Program-made: the position numbers and the translations under genes
Shown: in pieces, positions 16,643-26,689 of the stretch
Layout: every line of letters begins with the position of its first letter
How positions within the stretch are numbered: position 1 is the stretch's first letter
The notes under the pieces: model-generated
Told to the model about the DNA's origin: nothing
The model's input: only the letters and a program-made list of their open reading frames with translations
Database searches by the model: none
Origin: Cupriavidus cauae
Lineage (GTDB): Bacteria; Pseudomonadota; Gammaproteobacteria; Burkholderiales; Burkholderiaceae
DNA: 64,000 bases
Direction: 5' to 3'
NCBI RefSeq assembly: GCF_008632125.1
Contig: NZ_VWRN01000072.1
Location: 1 to 64,000 of the forward strand

Positions 16643-17338
16643 TCAGAACCGATATCCGACACCGACGCTGAACAGCCACGGGTCCAGCTTGACCTCCGAC
16701 ACCTTGACGCCGGCCGCCTTCACATCGCTGGAGAGCCACACCTTCTTGATGTCCGCATTCAGGTACCAGTTGCGCGTCAGCCGGTAGTCCATGCCGATCT
16801 GCAGCGCGGGCGCGATGCTCCAGCGGTCCAGCGACAGCGTGTTGCCGGCGAGATCCGCGCCCCAGATCCGCGTGAAGTTCAGCCCCGCGCCGACATAGGG
16901 CCGGAAGGTGGCGTGCGGCAGGAAGTGGTACTGCACCAGCAGCGTCGGCGGCAGGTGCTTGAACGTGCCGATCCGATTGCCGTCGAGATGGACGTCGTGC
17001 TTCTGCGGAATGGTCAGCACCAGTTCCGCGGCGATATGCGGCGTGAAGAAATAGGTGACGTCCAGCTCGGGGATCCACTTGTTGTTGACGCCGATCCGGT
17101 CCGAGGCGCCGGCGCCGCCGACGCGGTCGGACTTCTGCGCAAAGTCGAGATAGGTGCCGCGCAGGCGGATCATCCAGTTGCCTTCGGGCTGGGTGACGGC
17201 CGCAGTGCCAGCTGCGGCGCCGGTTGCCGTGTTGGTTGCAGCGTCGGCCGCGTTGGCGTGCAGCGGCGGGAAGGCCATCATGACGGCCGCCGCGGCGACC
17301 GTTGCCAATCGGGTACGAGGAGATTGCATCGGGCTCAT
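16643..17338 (-). CDS. ompW: OmpW-family outer-membrane protein
   Basis: Encodes 231 residues with a signal peptide ending ANAA. The 8-stranded OmpW barrel is recognizable: 'GNWMIRLRGTYLDFAQ' first strand, 'ELDVTYFFTPHIAAELVLTI' , 'HLPPTLLVQYHFLPHATFRP', 'YVGAGLNFTRIW' and the terminal 'DPWLFSVGVGYRF' with C-terminal Phe. OmpW forms a narrow hydrophobic channel linked to uptake of small hydrophobic compounds and stress. Its start may be 17338 or an internal ATG at 17329. It is monocistronic. Confidence 0.93.
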   Translation of the reverse strand: MSPMQSPRTRLATVAAAAVMMAFPPLHANAADAATNTATGAAAGTAAVTQPEGNWMIRLRGTYLDFAQKSDRVGGAGASDRIGVNNKWIPELDVTYFFTPHIAAELVLTIPQKHDVHLDGNRIGTFKHLPPTLLVQYHFLPHATFRPYVGAGLNFTRIWGADLAGNTLSLDRWSIAPALQIGMDYRLTRNWYLNADIKKVWLSSDVKAAGVKVSEVKLDPWLFSVGVGYRF

Positions 17339-17417
17339 GTTGTGATCGACAGGACTGGGAAAGACCCCATGCCGAGTGTGCCCGTGGTGCCTGCGGACCC
17401 GTTTGACCTAAAGCAAA

Positions 17418-17437
17418 GGGCCAGCAAAAGCTGGCCC
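17418..17437 (-). terminator. terminator of the feo operon
   Basis: GGGCCAGC-AAAA-GCTGGCCC is a perfect 8-bp hairpin. On the minus strand it is followed by TTTGCTTT, fitting the end of the feoA-feoB-Cys-rich transcript 30 bases downstream of its last stop. Confidence 0.85.
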
Positions 17438-17466
17438 TCTCTACTATGGCGTGCGGCTGCGGCGTG

Positions 17467-17862
17467 CTACCGCGCGCTGTCGTGTATCTGCCCCCGGCCC
17501 TTGCCCTGCGGCTTGCGCACGATACGGATCGGCTTCTCGTGCGCGGACGGGGCGGGGCTGGACGCATTGCCCGATGTATTGCCCAACGTATTGCCCGATG
17601 TATTGCCGGATGTATTGCTGTCGCAGCTGTTGCAGCCCCCGCTGTCGCAACCGGTGGCGCAGCCGGCCGCTACCGCCTGCGGCGCCAGCCGTGCCACCAG
17701 CCGCGCGCGCCATCCGCGTGCCTGCGCGCCGCCCAGGCTGGCGGCCAGCGCGGCTTTGGCGCGCTCGCGCGTGCGCGGCATGTAGCGCGCCGCCACCGAC
17801 AGCGCGCACACCAGCACGATCAGCGGCACCAGCACGGATTCGACGGCGTGATAGAGCGACAT
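17467..17862 (-). CDS. FeoB-associated small Cys-rich membrane protein
   Basis: Encodes 131 residues from the ATG at 17862, 17 bases after feoB. One N-terminal transmembrane helix ('VESVLVPLIVLVCALSVAAR') is followed by a basic segment and a cysteine cluster CATGCDSGGCNSC (about residues 69-81), then a repetitive SGNTSGNTLGNTSGN stretch encoded by 12-bp tandem units, and a basic tail. Small Cys-rich membrane proteins often follow feoB; the cysteines could bind iron or an Fe-S centre. It occupies the feoC position but lacks the FeoC winged helix. Function inferred from context. Confidence 0.75.
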   Translation of the reverse strand: MSLYHAVESVLVPLIVLVCALSVAARYMPRTRERAKAALAASLGGAQARGWRARLVARLAPQAVAAGCATGCDSGGCNSCDSNTSGNTSGNTLGNTSGNASSPAPSAHEKPIRIVRKPQGKGRGQIHDSAR

Positions 17863-17879
17863 GATGGTTTCCGGCTGCC

Positions 17880-19793
17880 TCAGCTGAACAGCAGCGCCAC
17901 GCGATACGTGACGAACGCCGCCAGATAGCCCAGGCCCGCGAGATAGAGCGTGGAGGCGGCCATCACCTTCCACGAGTTGGTCTCGCGGCGGATCACGGCC
18001 AGCGTCGAGATGCACTGCGGCGCGAACACGAACCACGCCAGCAGCGCCAGCGCGGTGGCCAGCGACCACTGCGCGGCGATCATCGGCGCGAGCTGCGCCG
18101 CCACCGTGTCCTCGCTGCCCGACAGCGCGTAGACGGTCGCCAGCGCGCCGACCGCCACTTCGCGCGCGGCCAGGCCCGGCACCAGCGCGATACAGATCTG
18201 CCAGTTGAAGCCGACCGGCGCGAATACCTTCTCCAGCGCGTGGCCGATCATGCCGGCGAAGCTGTAGTCGATCGGCGGCAGCGTCGCGCCTTCGGGCGGG
18301 GACGGGAAGGTGGCCAGGAACCACAGCAGCACCGTCAGCGTCAGGATCACCTTGCCCACGCGCGACAGGAAGATGCGGGCGCGCTCCCACAGCCCGATCG
18401 CGACGTCGCGCGGATTCGGAATGCGGTAGGCCGGCAGTTCCATCAGCAGCGGATGCTCGGTGCGGTCACGGCGGAAGAACTTCAGCGCATAGGCGACCAC
18501 CAGCGCGCTGACAATGCCGGCCACATACAGGGCGAACAGCACCAGCCCTTGCAGGTTGAACACGCCCATCACCGTGTCCGCCGGAATGAAGGCGCCGATC
18601 AGCAGCGCATAGACCGGCAGCCGTGCCGAGCAGGTCATCAACGGCGCGACCAGGATCGTGGTCAGCCGGTCGCGCGGGTCCTGGATCGTGCGGGTCGCCA
18701 TGATGCCGGGAATCGCACAGGCGAAGCTCGACAGCAGCGGGATGAACGAGCGGCCCGACAGCCCCGCGCCCATCATCAGCCGATCGAGCAGGAAGGCCGC
18801 GCGCGGCAGATAGCCCGATTCCTCCAGCGTCAGGATGAACAGGAACAGGATCAGGATCTGCGGCAGGAACACCACCACGCTGCCCAGGCCGGCGATCAGG
18901 CCGTCGACGATCAGGCTGCGCAGCAGTCCATCGGGCAGCAGGCCGCCGACCAGTTCGCCGGCATAGGCCACGCCGCCCTCGATGCTCTCCATCAGCGGCT
19001 CGGCCCACGAGAACACGGCCTGGAACATCAGGAACAGCAGCACGGCGAGGATCGCCAGGCCGAACACCGGATGCAGCACCACGCGGTCGATACGGTCTTC
19101 GAGGCTCGCCGATGCGGTCGGCATCGTCACCGCCGCGTCGAGCAGGCGCTTGACCTCGGCATGCGTGTCGAAGTCGTCGGCCGGGGCAGGCGGAGGCGGC
19201 GGGGCCGACGGCAGCGCGCCGTCGAGCACCGACAGCAGCGCGGCGGCGCCACCGCGCCGCACGGCGACCGTCTGCACCACCGGCACGCCCAGCGCGGCGG
19301 CGAGCTTGTCGCGGTCGATGCGGATGCCGCGGCGTTCGGCCGCGTCGCTCATATTGAGCACCACCACCATCGGCAGGCCGAGGCGGCGCAGTTCCAGCAC
19401 GAAACGCAGGTGCAGCCGCAGATTGGTGGCATCGACCACCGACACCAGCAGGTCGGGCACGGCCTCGCCGGGGCGGTTGCCCATGCAGACGTCGCGCGTG
19501 ATGGCTTCGTCCAGGCTGGTCGCGTGCAGGCTGTAGGCGCCCGGCAGATCGAGGATGCGGACCTGCCGGCCGGATGGCGCGACGAAATAGCCTTCCTTGC
19601 GCTCGACCGTGACGCCGGCGTAGTTGGCCACCTTCTGGCGGCTGCCGGTCAGCCGGTTGAACAGCGCGGTCTTGCCGCAATTGGGGTTGCCGACCAGCGC
19701 GACGCGCAGCGGCGCCTGCGCGGTGGCGGCGGAAGCGGGAGTGGCGGGAGAAGTAGCGACGGACATGGCGTAATTCGAATCGGTCCGCTTCAT
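17880..19793 (-). CDS. feoB: ferrous iron transporter FeoB
   Basis: Encodes 637 residues. The N-terminal G domain has G1 'GNPNCGKT' (about residues 36-43), the switch region 'VANYAGVTVERKEG', G3 'DLPGAYSL' and G4 'NMSD'. The C-terminal part has many membrane helices with the Gate motifs 'FLPQILILFLFILTLEESGY' and 'SFACAIPGIMATRT'. It imports Fe2+ across the inner membrane. The ATG at 19793 overlaps the feoA stop by four bases; an internal ATG at 19766 is possible. It is shorter than the E. coli protein but complete for the small FeoB class. Confidence 0.96.
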   Translation of the reverse strand: MKRTDSNYAMSVATSPATPASAATAQAPLRVALVGNPNCGKTALFNRLTGSRQKVANYAGVTVERKEGYFVAPSGRQVRILDLPGAYSLHATSLDEAITRDVCMGNRPGEAVPDLLVSVVDATNLRLHLRFVLELRRLGLPMVVVLNMSDAAERRGIRIDRDKLAAALGVPVVQTVAVRRGGAAALLSVLDGALPSAPPPPPAPADDFDTHAEVKRLLDAAVTMPTASASLEDRIDRVVLHPVFGLAILAVLLFLMFQAVFSWAEPLMESIEGGVAYAGELVGGLLPDGLLRSLIVDGLIAGLGSVVVFLPQILILFLFILTLEESGYLPRAAFLLDRLMMGAGLSGRSFIPLLSSFACAIPGIMATRTIQDPRDRLTTILVAPLMTCSARLPVYALLIGAFIPADTVMGVFNLQGLVLFALYVAGIVSALVVAYALKFFRRDRTEHPLLMELPAYRIPNPRDVAIGLWERARIFLSRVGKVILTLTVLLWFLATFPSPPEGATLPPIDYSFAGMIGHALEKVFAPVGFNWQICIALVPGLAAREVAVGALATVYALSGSEDTVAAQLAPMIAAQWSLATALALLAWFVFAPQCISTLAVIRRETNSWKVMAASTLYLAGLGYLAAFVTYRVALLFS

Positions 19794-20104
19794 GCGGTAC
19801 CGGCTGTATTGGCGGTATTGCCTGCAGCAGCCGTATTGCTCGCAGCGGCCGGATTGGCGGTGCGGGCGCCCTCGGGCTGCACCGTCACGCGGGCGGCTTC
19901 GGCGCGGCGCAGCGCGAAGCGCGTGCTGCCGACCTGGGCGACCAGCGGGTCCTTGCCGAACGGGCCGAAGGTAATGATCTGCACGGCCTCGCCGGGCACG
20001 AAGCCGAGTTCGCGCAGGCGTCGGGCGATGGGATCGTTCGGGGTGCTGTCGTCGACCGACAGTACGATGGCCGCGGTGCGCCGCGGCAATTCTGACAAGC
20101 GCAT
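19790..20104 (-). CDS. feoA: FeoA-family SH3-like protein
   Basis: Encodes 104 residues. The FeoA SH3-like core is 'PIARRLRELGFVPGEAVQII ... GPFGKDPLVAQVGSTRFALR'. The C-terminal Ala/Asn/Thr tail (AASNTAAAGNTANTAGTA) is low complexity. FeoA is a small cytosolic partner needed for FeoB activity. The stop overlaps feoB in ATGA. A Fur box lies about 80-100 bases upstream. Confidence 0.93.
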   Translation of the reverse strand: MRLSELPRRTAAIVLSVDDSTPNDPIARRLRELGFVPGEAVQIITFGPFGKDPLVAQVGSTRFALRRAEAARVTVQPEGARTANPAAASNTAAAGNTANTAGTA

Positions 20105-20185
20105 GTGCTTTGGTCCCGCGGGCGGGTTGCCGGCGTGGCGCCGGTACTACCTGACCGCTTGCTTAGTGATGAATCAGCGGGCGTA

Positions 20186-20204
20186 GATGAGAATCGTTTG
20201 CATT
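20186..20204 (-). promoter_or_regulatory. Fur box upstream of feoA
   Basis: GATGAGAATCGTTTGCATT matches the 19-bp Fur consensus GATAATGATAATCATTATC at most symmetric positions and stands in an AT-rich patch 82 bases before the feoA ATG. Iron repression of the feo operon is expected. Confidence 0.75.
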
Positions 20205-20316
20205 GTACTGCATTCACTCCCGCTCGATGTGCCGTACTGGCGTGGGGTGCCGCTCGGCGTGCCGCCTGACGTACCGCAATGTGCCCTGTGGCATCGTGGG
20301 GTGCCGGAAGGACAGC

Positions 20317-20360
20317 GGCCCGGCCACCGACGCCCCGGTAAAGGCTGCGGTGGCCGGGCC
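20317..20360. repeat. 13-bp perfect inverted repeat downstream of livF
   Basis: GGCCCGGCCACCG and its exact complement flank an 18-base loop, about 50 bases beyond the livF stop. It may end the liv transcript, but no T-run follows on the minus strand. Confidence 0.6.
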
Positions 20361-20408
20361 GATGCCTGGCTGCGGTGCGTCGATCCCGGCCCTGGCTTCG
20401 ACCGCGCC

Positions 20409-21110
20409 CTAGCCACCCAGGTACGCGTTGCGCACCTGATCGTTGGCCAGCAGGTTCGCGCCGGTATCGGCCAGCACCACCTTGCCGGTTTCCAGCACAT
20501 AGCCGCGGTCGGCCACCTGCAGCGCCTTGTTGGCGTTCTGCTCGACCAGGAACACCGTCACGCCGTCCTCGCGGATGGTGCGGATGATGTCGAAGATCTG
20601 CGCGATGATCATCGGCGCGAGACCCAGGGTCGGCTCGTCGAGCAGAAGCAGCCGCGGCCGGCTCATCAGCGCGCGGCCGATCGCCAGCATCTGCTGCTCG
20701 CCGCCGGACATGGTGCCGGCGCGCTGCGAGGCGCGCTGCTCCAGCCGCGGGAACAGCTTGAACACATGCTCGATGCCCGCCTCGATCTCGTCGCGCTTGG
20801 CGAAGAACGCGCCCATCTTCAGGTTCTCCAGCACGGTCAGGCTGGGGAACACGCGCCGGCCCTCGGGCGAGATCGCCATGCCCATGCGCATGATCTCGTG
20901 CGTCGAGCAGCCGGTGATGTCGCGGCCCTCGAACAGCACGCGCCCGCTGGACGCGCGCGGGCTGCCGCAGATGGTCATCATCAGCGTGGTCTTGCCCGCG
21001 CCGTTGCTGCCGATCAGCGTGACGATCTCACCCTGGTTGACCTCGATCGATACGCCACACAACGCCTCGACGGCGCCGTAATGGGTATGGACCTGTTCCA
21101 GCTTCAGCAT
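20409..21110 (-). CDS. livF: branched-chain amino acid ABC transporter ATP-binding protein LivF
   Basis: Encodes 233 residues with Walker A 'GSNGAGKTT', signature 'MSGGEQQML', Walker B 'LLLLDEPTLGLAP' and a LivF-type start 'LKLEQVHTHYGAVEALCGVS'. It powers the LivHM permease together with LivG. Its ATG shares one base with the livG stop (TGATG), so it is translationally coupled. It is the last gene of livK-H-M-G-F. Confidence 0.96.
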   Translation of the reverse strand: MLKLEQVHTHYGAVEALCGVSIEVNQGEIVTLIGSNGAGKTTLMMTICGSPRASSGRVLFEGRDITGCSTHEIMRMGMAISPEGRRVFPSLTVLENLKMGAFFAKRDEIEAGIEHVFKLFPRLEQRASQRAGTMSGGEQQMLAIGRALMSRPRLLLLDEPTLGLAPMIIAQIFDIIRTIREDGVTVFLVEQNANKALQVADRGYVLETGKVVLADTGANLLANDQVRNAYLGG

Positions 21111-21882
21111 CAGTCCTCTCCCAGGTATGCCTTGATCACGCGCGGGTCGTTGCGCACGTCCTCGGGTTTGCCGATGGTGATCGGGCGGCCGTGCTCCATC
21201 ACCAGGATGCGGTCGGACACGCCCATCACCAGGCTCATGTCATGCTCGATCAGCAGCACCGCGATGCCGAACTCGCGCCGCAGCTGGTCGATCAGCGTCT
21301 TGAGCTCGACCTTCTCCTGCGGGTTCAGGCCCGCGGCCGGTTCGTCCAGCATCAGCAGGCGCGGCTGCGTGATCATGCAGCGCGCGATCTCCAGCCGCCG
21401 CTGGTGGCCGTACGACAGCGTGCCCGCCTCGCGGTTGGCCACCGCGCGCAGGCCCATGCGGTCGAGCCATTCGGCGGCGCGCTCCAGCGCCTCGCGCTCG
21501 GCGCGGCGATAGGCCGGCGTGGCGAACAGCCCGTGCAGCAGCCCCGATTTGACGCGGCGATGCTGCGCCACCATCAGGTTCTCGACCACCGTCAGGTTCT
21601 TGAACAGCCGGATGTTCTGGAAGGTGCGGACCAGTCCCTGGCGCGCCACCATATGGCTCGGCAGGCCGGCGATGGGCCGGTCGTCCAGCATCACCTCGCC
21701 CGCGGTGGGCTTGTAGAAGCCGCCGACGCAATTGAACACCGTGGTCTTGCCCGCGCCGTTCGGCCCGATGATGGCGAACACCTCGTCGTTGCGGACGCTG
21801 AAATCGATGCCGTCCACCGCCAGCAGGCCGCCGAAGCGCATCTGCAGGCCGGACACTTTCAACAGTTCTGCGCTTTGTGCAC

Positions 21883-21886
<4 letters not shown>
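21110..21886 (-). CDS. livG: branched-chain amino acid ABC transporter ATP-binding protein LivG
   Basis: Encodes 258 residues from the ATG at 21886, which overlaps the livM stop by four bases. Walker A 'GPNGAGKTT', signature 'LSYGHQRRLEIAR' and Walker B 'LLMLDEPAAGLNP' are clear, and the LivG-specific 'IRLFKNLTVVENLMVAQHRR' region is present. It is the partner ATPase of LivF. Confidence 0.96.
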
Positions 21887-23127
<1,241 letters not shown>

Positions 23128-23137
23128 GGCGCGGTCC

Positions 23138-24064
23138 TCAGACTTTTTCCACGTCCGGCTTGCCCAGCAGGCCGGTGGGACGGAACAGCAGGATCAGCAC
23201 CAGCAGGCCGAACGCGACCACGTCCTTGTATTCGGCCGGCATGTAGCCCGAGGCGAAGGTCTCGGCCAGGCCCAGCAGCACGCCGCCGAGCATCGCGCCC
23301 GGAATGCTGCCGATGCCGCCGAGTACCGCGGCGGTGAAGGCCTTGATGCCGGCGACGAAGCCGATGAAGGGGTTCAGCTTGCCGATCGTCAGCCCGATCA
23401 GCACGCCGCCCGCGGCGGCCAGCATCGCGCCCAGCACGAAGGTGAACGAGATCACGCGGTTGGTGTCGATGCCCAGCAGATTGGCCATGCGCATGTCCTC
23501 GGCGCAGGCGCGGCAGGCGCGGCCCATGCGCGAGTGGCCGATGAACAGCGTCAGCGCGATCATCAGCACCAGCGTCACGCCGACGATCAGCAGGCGCGAA
23601 TACGGCACGGTCACCGTGAAATCGCCGCCCATCTCGAGCTCGAGCGCGCCGCTGATCAGCACCGGCACCGACACGTCGCGCGCGCCCTGGCCGATTTGCA
23701 CGTAGTTCTGCAGGAAGATCGACATGCCGATCGCGGAGATCAGGGGCACCAGCCGCGGTCCGCCGCGCAGCGGCCGGTAGGCGACCCGCTCGACCGCGAA
23801 GCCGTACAGGCCGGTGACGATCACCGACACCAGCAGCGCGGCGCCCAGCACCAGCGGCAGCGGATAACCGGCGGCCACGCCGATCGCGGTCAGCGTCACC
23901 AGGCCCACATAGGCGCCGATCATGTAGATCTCGCCGTGGGCGAAATTGATCATGCCGATGATGCCATAGACCATCGTGTAGCCGATGGCGATCAGCGCAT
24001 AGATCGCACCCAGCGTCAGGCCGTTGACCAGCTGCTGGGTGAATTGGGGTAGGAATTCGTTCAT
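23138..24064 (-). CDS. livH: branched-chain amino acid ABC transporter permease LivH
   Basis: Encodes 308 residues of a hydrophobic permease: 'FTQQLVNGLTLGAIYALIAI', 'GYTMVYGIIGMINFAHGEIY' and the coupling loop 'GRACRACAEDMRMANLLGID'. With LivM it forms the inner-membrane channel. It lies about 185 bases after the binding-protein gene, separated by an intrinsic terminator that likely lowers permease expression relative to the binding protein. Confidence 0.95.
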   Translation of the reverse strand: MNEFLPQFTQQLVNGLTLGAIYALIAIGYTMVYGIIGMINFAHGEIYMIGAYVGLVTLTAIGVAAGYPLPLVLGAALLVSVIVTGLYGFAVERVAYRPLRGGPRLVPLISAIGMSIFLQNYVQIGQGARDVSVPVLISGALELEMGGDFTVTVPYSRLLIVGVTLVLMIALTLFIGHSRMGRACRACAEDMRMANLLGIDTNRVISFTFVLGAMLAAAGGVLIGLTIGKLNPFIGFVAGIKAFTAAVLGGIGSIPGAMLGGVLLGLAETFASGYMPAEYKDVVAFGLLVLILLFRPTGLLGKPDVEKV

Positions 24065-24194
24065 GGGGTACGTCCCGTCTGTACAGCACGTCGGCCGGGT
24101 TCAGCCCGTTCGGGCCGCTTCGGTGAGGCCGGCGTGCCTGTCGCGGCGGGCCCTTCCCGCGCGGGGAAGGGCGCGATCGAAGCGGCCCGGCATA

Positions 24195-24228
24195 TCAAAA
24201 CGCCCCGTTCGGTGACGAACGGGGCGTT
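24195..24228 (-). terminator. terminator between livK and livH
   Basis: AACGCCCCGTTC and its perfect complement flank a six-base loop; TTTT follows on the minus strand. It stands 20 bases after the binding-protein stop, inside the operon, so it should partly terminate and set the high binding-protein to permease ratio. Confidence 0.88.
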
Positions 24229-24248
24229 GGCACGGACCGCGCCGGCGA

Positions 24249-25364
24249 TCAGTTGGCGGCCGTCTTGGTGGCGTCCTTGTGCCAGGTGAACACGACGAAC
24301 TTGAACGACTTGAGGTCGCCCTGCGCGTCGTATTCGACCTTGCCGATCGGGGTCTGGAAGGCGTTCTTGTGCATGTACGCCGCGACCTTGACCGGATCGG
24401 TGCTCTTGGCGCCCGCGATCGCGTCGGCGATGATCTTGACGCCCGCGTAGGCCGGCATCTGGAACGGACCGTTCGGATCGCGCTTCTTGTCGGCGAAGGC
24501 CTTGACCAGCGCCGCGTTGGCAGGGTCGGCCGAGAAGTCGGCCGGCAGCGTGACCAGCATGCCTTCCGAAGCCGGGCCGGCGATCGCGGTGACGTCCTTG
24601 TTGCCGACGCCTTCCGGTCCCATGAACGTCGCCTTGACGCCCTGCTCGCGCGCCTGGCGCAGCAGCAGGCCCATCTCGGGGTGATAGCCGCCGAAGTAGA
24701 CGAAGTCCACGCCCTGCGACTTCAGCTTGGTGATCACGGCCGAGTAGTCCGAATCGCCGGCGTTGATGCCTTCGAACAGCACCACGGGGATCTTGGCCGC
24801 TTCCAGGTCCTTGCGCACCGAGGCGGCGATGCCCTGGCCGTACGACTGCTTGTCGTGCAGCACGGCGACCTTCTTGGGCTTGACCTTGCCGATGATGTAC
24901 TGCGCGGCGGCCGGGCCCTGCTGGTCGTCGCGGCCGATCGTGCGGAAGATCATCTTGCGCTTCTTGCCTTCGGTCAGCTGCGGCGCCGTGGCCGACGGCG
25001 TCACCATCACGACGCCTTCGTTCTCGTAGATGTCCGCGGCCGGAATGGTCGAGCCCGAGCAGACGTGGCCGATCACATAGCGGATGTTCTGGCTGACGAT
25101 CTTGTTGGCGACGGCCACGGCCTGCTTCGGTTCGCAGGCGTCGTCCATCAGCACGACTTCGAGCTTGTTGCCGCCGGCGCCGCCGGCAGCGTTGATCTGC
25201 TCGATGGCGGTCAGCGCGCCCGCCTTGACCATGTCGCCGTACTGCGCGACCGAGCCGCTCATCGGGCCGGCGATGGCGATCTTGACGGTTTCCGCATGCG
25301 CGGCGGCACCCAGGGTGAGCAGCGCGGCGGCCAGAGAAAGGGAGGTAAGACGGGAATGCTTCAT
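24249..25364 (-). CDS. livK: branched-chain amino acid ABC transporter substrate-binding protein (LivK/LivJ)
   Basis: Encodes 371 residues from the ATG at 25364 with GGAG upstream. A signal peptide ends AHAE. The Leu/Ile/Val-binding fold shows 'VKIAIAGPMSGSVAQYGDMV', 'GGNKLEVVLMDDACEPKQAV', 'YVIGHVCSGSTIPAADIYEN' and 'VDFVYFGGYHPEMGLLLRQA'. It delivers branched-chain amino acids to LivHM. A TATAAT on the minus strand (25604-25609) could be the -10 of the operon, with a 240-base leader. Confidence 0.95.
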   Translation of the reverse strand: MKHSRLTSLSLAAALLTLGAAAHAETVKIAIAGPMSGSVAQYGDMVKAGALTAIEQINAAGGAGGNKLEVVLMDDACEPKQAVAVANKIVSQNIRYVIGHVCSGSTIPAADIYENEGVVMVTPSATAPQLTEGKKRKMIFRTIGRDDQQGPAAAQYIIGKVKPKKVAVLHDKQSYGQGIAASVRKDLEAAKIPVVLFEGINAGDSDYSAVITKLKSQGVDFVYFGGYHPEMGLLLRQAREQGVKATFMGPEGVGNKDVTAIAGPASEGMLVTLPADFSADPANAALVKAFADKKRDPNGPFQMPAYAGVKIIADAIAGAKSTDPVKVAAYMHKNAFQTPIGKVEYDAQGDLKSFKFVVFTWHKDATKTAAN

Positions 25365-25728
25365 TGGGAGCTCCTCGATCGTGTTTGTTCGAATCATCCA
25401 GGCGCGGGCCTCGGACGTGCGCAAAATCGAAGAACTCCCCGGCGACTTGACAGGCTGGTCGGGGGCGCGCATGCACGACCGCGGCTCAGGCCTGAAAGGG
25501 CACTACTTGACCACGTTCTTGTTATTGCGCAGGCCAATCGCCCGCCTGCCCACCGCACCGATGAGGACCGGGTAAGTCCGTTCGGTGTCGGCCAGGTGGC
25601 GGCATTATAAGGTGAATCTTGGAGCGGCCTATGCGCGCTGCACCAATCCGAGGCTGTTGTGGCTTTCGCGGAACACTCGAACGCGCCGAGGCCCTTCCGA
25701 TGGGGGGTAATGCGGTTTGGCGCGGGGT
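25365..25728. other. leader and gene-free interval upstream of livK
   Basis: The 364-bp gap between livK and the IclR gene holds no supportable gene. A TATAAT on the minus strand at 25604-25609 is the only clear promoter element, without a good -35. The long leader has no recognised riboswitch. Confidence 0.4.
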
Positions 25729-26526
25729 TCAGCGGCCGGTGGTCACCATGCCGCGCGTGGCCAGCGCGAGCGCGCCGTGCCGGGTGCCGCCACGCAGGCT
25801 CGACGAAATCTCGGCCGCGGCGTGCTGGACCATTTCCGCGAACGTGCGCAGCTTCTGCGGCTTGAAGCGCTCCGCCGGCCCGGACAGGCCGACCGCGGCG
25901 AAGACCTGGCCATGCCCGTCGACGATCGGCGCGGCCACGCCATGGACCGACTCCCGCCATTCGCCGCGATTGACCGCATAGCCCTGCCGCCGCACCTTGT
26001 CCATCTCCTGCAGGAAGCGCGCCGGTTCGACGATCGAATTGGCGGTGGCGCTCTCTAGCGCGGTCGACATCCGCTGCAGCACGGTGGGCGGCTGGAAAGC
26101 CAGCATGGCCTTGCCTGTCGCCACGCAGTGCGCCAGCGCGCGGCCGCCGATCTGGGTGTAGGCGCGGACCGGATTGGGGCTGTCGATCTTGTGCACGTAG
26201 ACGACCTCGCCGCGATCGAGCACCGACAGGTGGACGCTTTCGCCGCTGTCGTGCATCAGCCTTTCCATCCAGCCCTCGGCGTGGCGGCGCAGATCCAGCC
26301 GGCCCAGCACGGCCGAGCCCAGCTCCCACAGCTTGATCGACGCGCTGTAGGCCGCGGTGTCCTCGTCGCGGATCACATAGCGCAGCTCGGTCAGCGCCTG
26401 CAGCAACCGATGGACATTGCTCTTGGCCATGCCGAGCCGGTTGGCAATCTCGGTCAGTCCCAGCGGCCGGTCGCTGTGCGCCAGCAGTTCGACGATGCCG
26501 AGGCCTTTGATCAGGGTGTTGTTCAT
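25729..26526 (-). CDS. IclR-family transcriptional regulator
   Basis: Encodes 265 residues from the ATG at 26526. The winged helix ('LIKGLGIVELLAHSDRPLGL ... TEIANRLGMAKSNVHRLLQA') precedes the IclR effector domain ('GESVHLSVLDRGEVVYVHKI', 'GRALAHCVATGKAMLAF', 'GVAAPIVDGHGQVFAAVGLS'). It is divergent from the CoA-transferase operon, whose promoter carries a dyad overlapping the -35, so it most likely represses or activates that operon in response to a small acid. Confidence 0.93.
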   Translation of the reverse strand: MNNTLIKGLGIVELLAHSDRPLGLTEIANRLGMAKSNVHRLLQALTELRYVIRDEDTAAYSASIKLWELGSAVLGRLDLRRHAEGWMERLMHDSGESVHLSVLDRGEVVYVHKIDSPNPVRAYTQIGGRALAHCVATGKAMLAFQPPTVLQRMSTALESATANSIVEPARFLQEMDKVRRQGYAVNRGEWRESVHGVAAPIVDGHGQVFAAVGLSGPAERFKPQKLRTFAEMVQHAAAEISSSLRGGTRHGALALATRGMVTTGR

Positions 26527-26564
26527 GGTTTGGCGGCTTGCGTGCCCAGCCTGGGCGTTCTCAT

Positions 26565-26605
26565 ATACGGAACCGTTGTCCCGTATTCCGGCACGTCCAT
26601 ATAAT
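26565..26605 (+). promoter_or_regulatory. IclR-type operator and promoter of the CoA-transferase operon
   Basis: ATACGG-N10-CCGTAT (26565-26586) forms a dyad. TTGTCC (26576-26581) and a perfect TATAAT (26600-26605), 18 bases apart, make a sigma-70-type promoter. The dyad covers the -35, which suits control by the divergent IclR protein. Confidence 0.65.
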
Positions 26606-26689
26606 GCCTCGCATGCCCGGGCGCCGGCAACCCGGCCCCCGGGCGTGCCTCCCCGCCCAACCGGCGCCATTCCCATCGCTGCCCCTGTC

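Noticed and set aside
20317..20360. Intrinsic terminator after livF
   Set aside because: The 13-bp inverted repeat is real, but the minus-strand side lacks a T-tract, so it is listed only as an inverted repeat.
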